Shown here: positions 15,011 to 15,266 of the stretch, piece after piece
How positions within the stretch are numbered: position 1 is the first letter of the stretch
Layout of the letters: each line of letters begins with the position of its first letter
Program-made: the position numbers and the translations under genes
Notes under the pieces: generated by a model
Seen by the model: only the letters and a program-made list of their open reading frames with translations
Told to the model about the DNA's origin: nothing
Databases searched by the model: none
Origin: JBEKDJ01 sp050014415
GTDB taxonomy: Bacteria; Desulfobacterota; BSN033; UBA1163
DNA length: 15,266 nucleotides
Reading direction: 5' to 3'
Assembly: GCA_050014415.1 (NCBI GenBank)
Contig: JBEKDJ010000095.1
Span: 1 to 15,266 of the forward strand

Positions 15011-15020
15011 TCTGATACCG
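14998..15020. repeat. Inverted repeat across the stop of the 106-aa gene
   Basis: CGGTATC (14998-15004) and GATACCG (15014-15020) form a perfect 7-bp stem with a 9-nt loop that contains the TAG stop codon. An AT-rich stretch (GAATTTATAAAAAAT) follows, but there is no clear T run on the plus strand, so terminator function is doubtful. It may protect or attenuate the mRNA between the 106-aa gene and dinB. Confidence 0.4.
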
Positions 15021-15083
15021 TGCTAGAATTTATAAAAAATCGCCCTCCTTTAGCGGATTACGAAGGATCGTTTTGGCATTAAA

Positions 15084-15266
15084 ATGGTTGCGATGAGACG
15101 AATCCTTCATATCGCATTGGGAGCCAAAATCGATCAGCAAGGAAACCACCTTTCAAAGGGATATAGACAATTGGCAGTTGATCGCAAAAAATCTCGTAGA
15201 ACTATCCCGGGGCGTTATAGCTAGCATGAAGGAGGAAAGCTATCGGGGTAAAATCGTAACGGTGAA
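15084..15266 (+). pseudogene. dinB: dinB (DNA polymerase IV) remnant with a large internal deletion
   Basis: Y-family polymerase IV carries out error-prone bypass of DNA lesions in SOS. Here only pieces remain. ATG at 15084 or 15093 reads MVAMRRILHI, the standard start of DinB, which should continue DMDAFFASVE. Instead, from about 15112 the sequence switches to another frame that, up to the right edge, reads HWEPKSISKETTFQRDI, then DNWQLIAKNLVELS, then SYRGKIVTV. These are the linker (KSIS-ETTF) and little-finger start, normally near residue 235 and later of the roughly 350-residue protein. About 230 codons, including all catalytic carboxylates, are therefore missing, and the two parts are out of frame with each other; the first frame stops at a TAG at 15222-15224. 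The C-terminal frame is open back to a TGA at 15094-15096. The gene continues beyond the window, so the state of its end is unknown. A misassembly could also cause such a junction. Confidence 0.82.

Noticed and set aside
1..15266. CRISPR array, tRNA, transposase or integrase
   Set aside because: No regularly spaced repeats, no cloverleaf-like sequence, and no transposase or recombinase motifs were seen on either strand.

Overview
The window is bacterial DNA. It has Shine-Dalgarno sites before its genes, a sigma70-like promoter, and a lexA gene followed by a dinB remnant. No taxonomic marker is present. A deltaproteobacterium-like (Desulfobacterota) or similar Gram-negative source is only a guess from the moderate GC content and the lexA/dinB cassette. 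Three layers can be read: a defence operon on the minus strand (13590 down to about 2929), a second minus-strand module and a broken gene downstream of it (2783 to 1), and a plus-strand SOS cassette (13999 to the right edge).

The defence core is four minus-strand genes, each overlapping the next by exactly 4 nt: a DUF499-type P-loop ATPase (985 aa), an unrecognised basic 143-aa protein, a DUF1156 DNA methyltransferase (988 aa), and a helicase with an N-terminal phospholipase D-type nuclease (1212 aa). The junctions read ATGA, GTGA and TTGA. A TTGCTA-17-TATAAA promoter and a perfect 8-bp hairpin lie in front of the first gene. DUF499, DUF1156 and a helicase together form a known class of anti-phage locus related in logic to DISARM and Hma-type systems: methylation of self DNA plus an ATPase/helicase/nuclease arm. 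Thirty-three bases after the helicase comes a 214-aa protein with a PD-(D/E)XK-like signature, which could be a further nuclease.

After a 145-bp gap holding a strong inverted repeat there is a lower-GC, translationally coupled pair: a CBS-CBS-HEPN fusion with a canonical RNDIFH ribonuclease motif, and a compact superfamily 2 helicase with a DESQ Walker B box. This pair looks like a ligand-sensing effector module added to the core. At the left edge is the start of a DUF262 (GmrSD/ParB-like) gene, interrupted by an in-frame TAG where the family has tryptophan.

On the other strand, lexA has all self-cleavage residues and a 19-bp near-palindrome over its promoter. It is followed by a 106-aa unknown gene and by a dinB remnant whose first seven codons are joined, out of frame, to the C-terminal third of the gene. 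Both edges of the window therefore carry broken genes around an intact defence island.

The most interesting candidates are the CBS-HEPN/helicase pair, the unknown 143-aa component and the PD-(D/E)XK-like protein, all attached to a DUF499/DUF1156 core.
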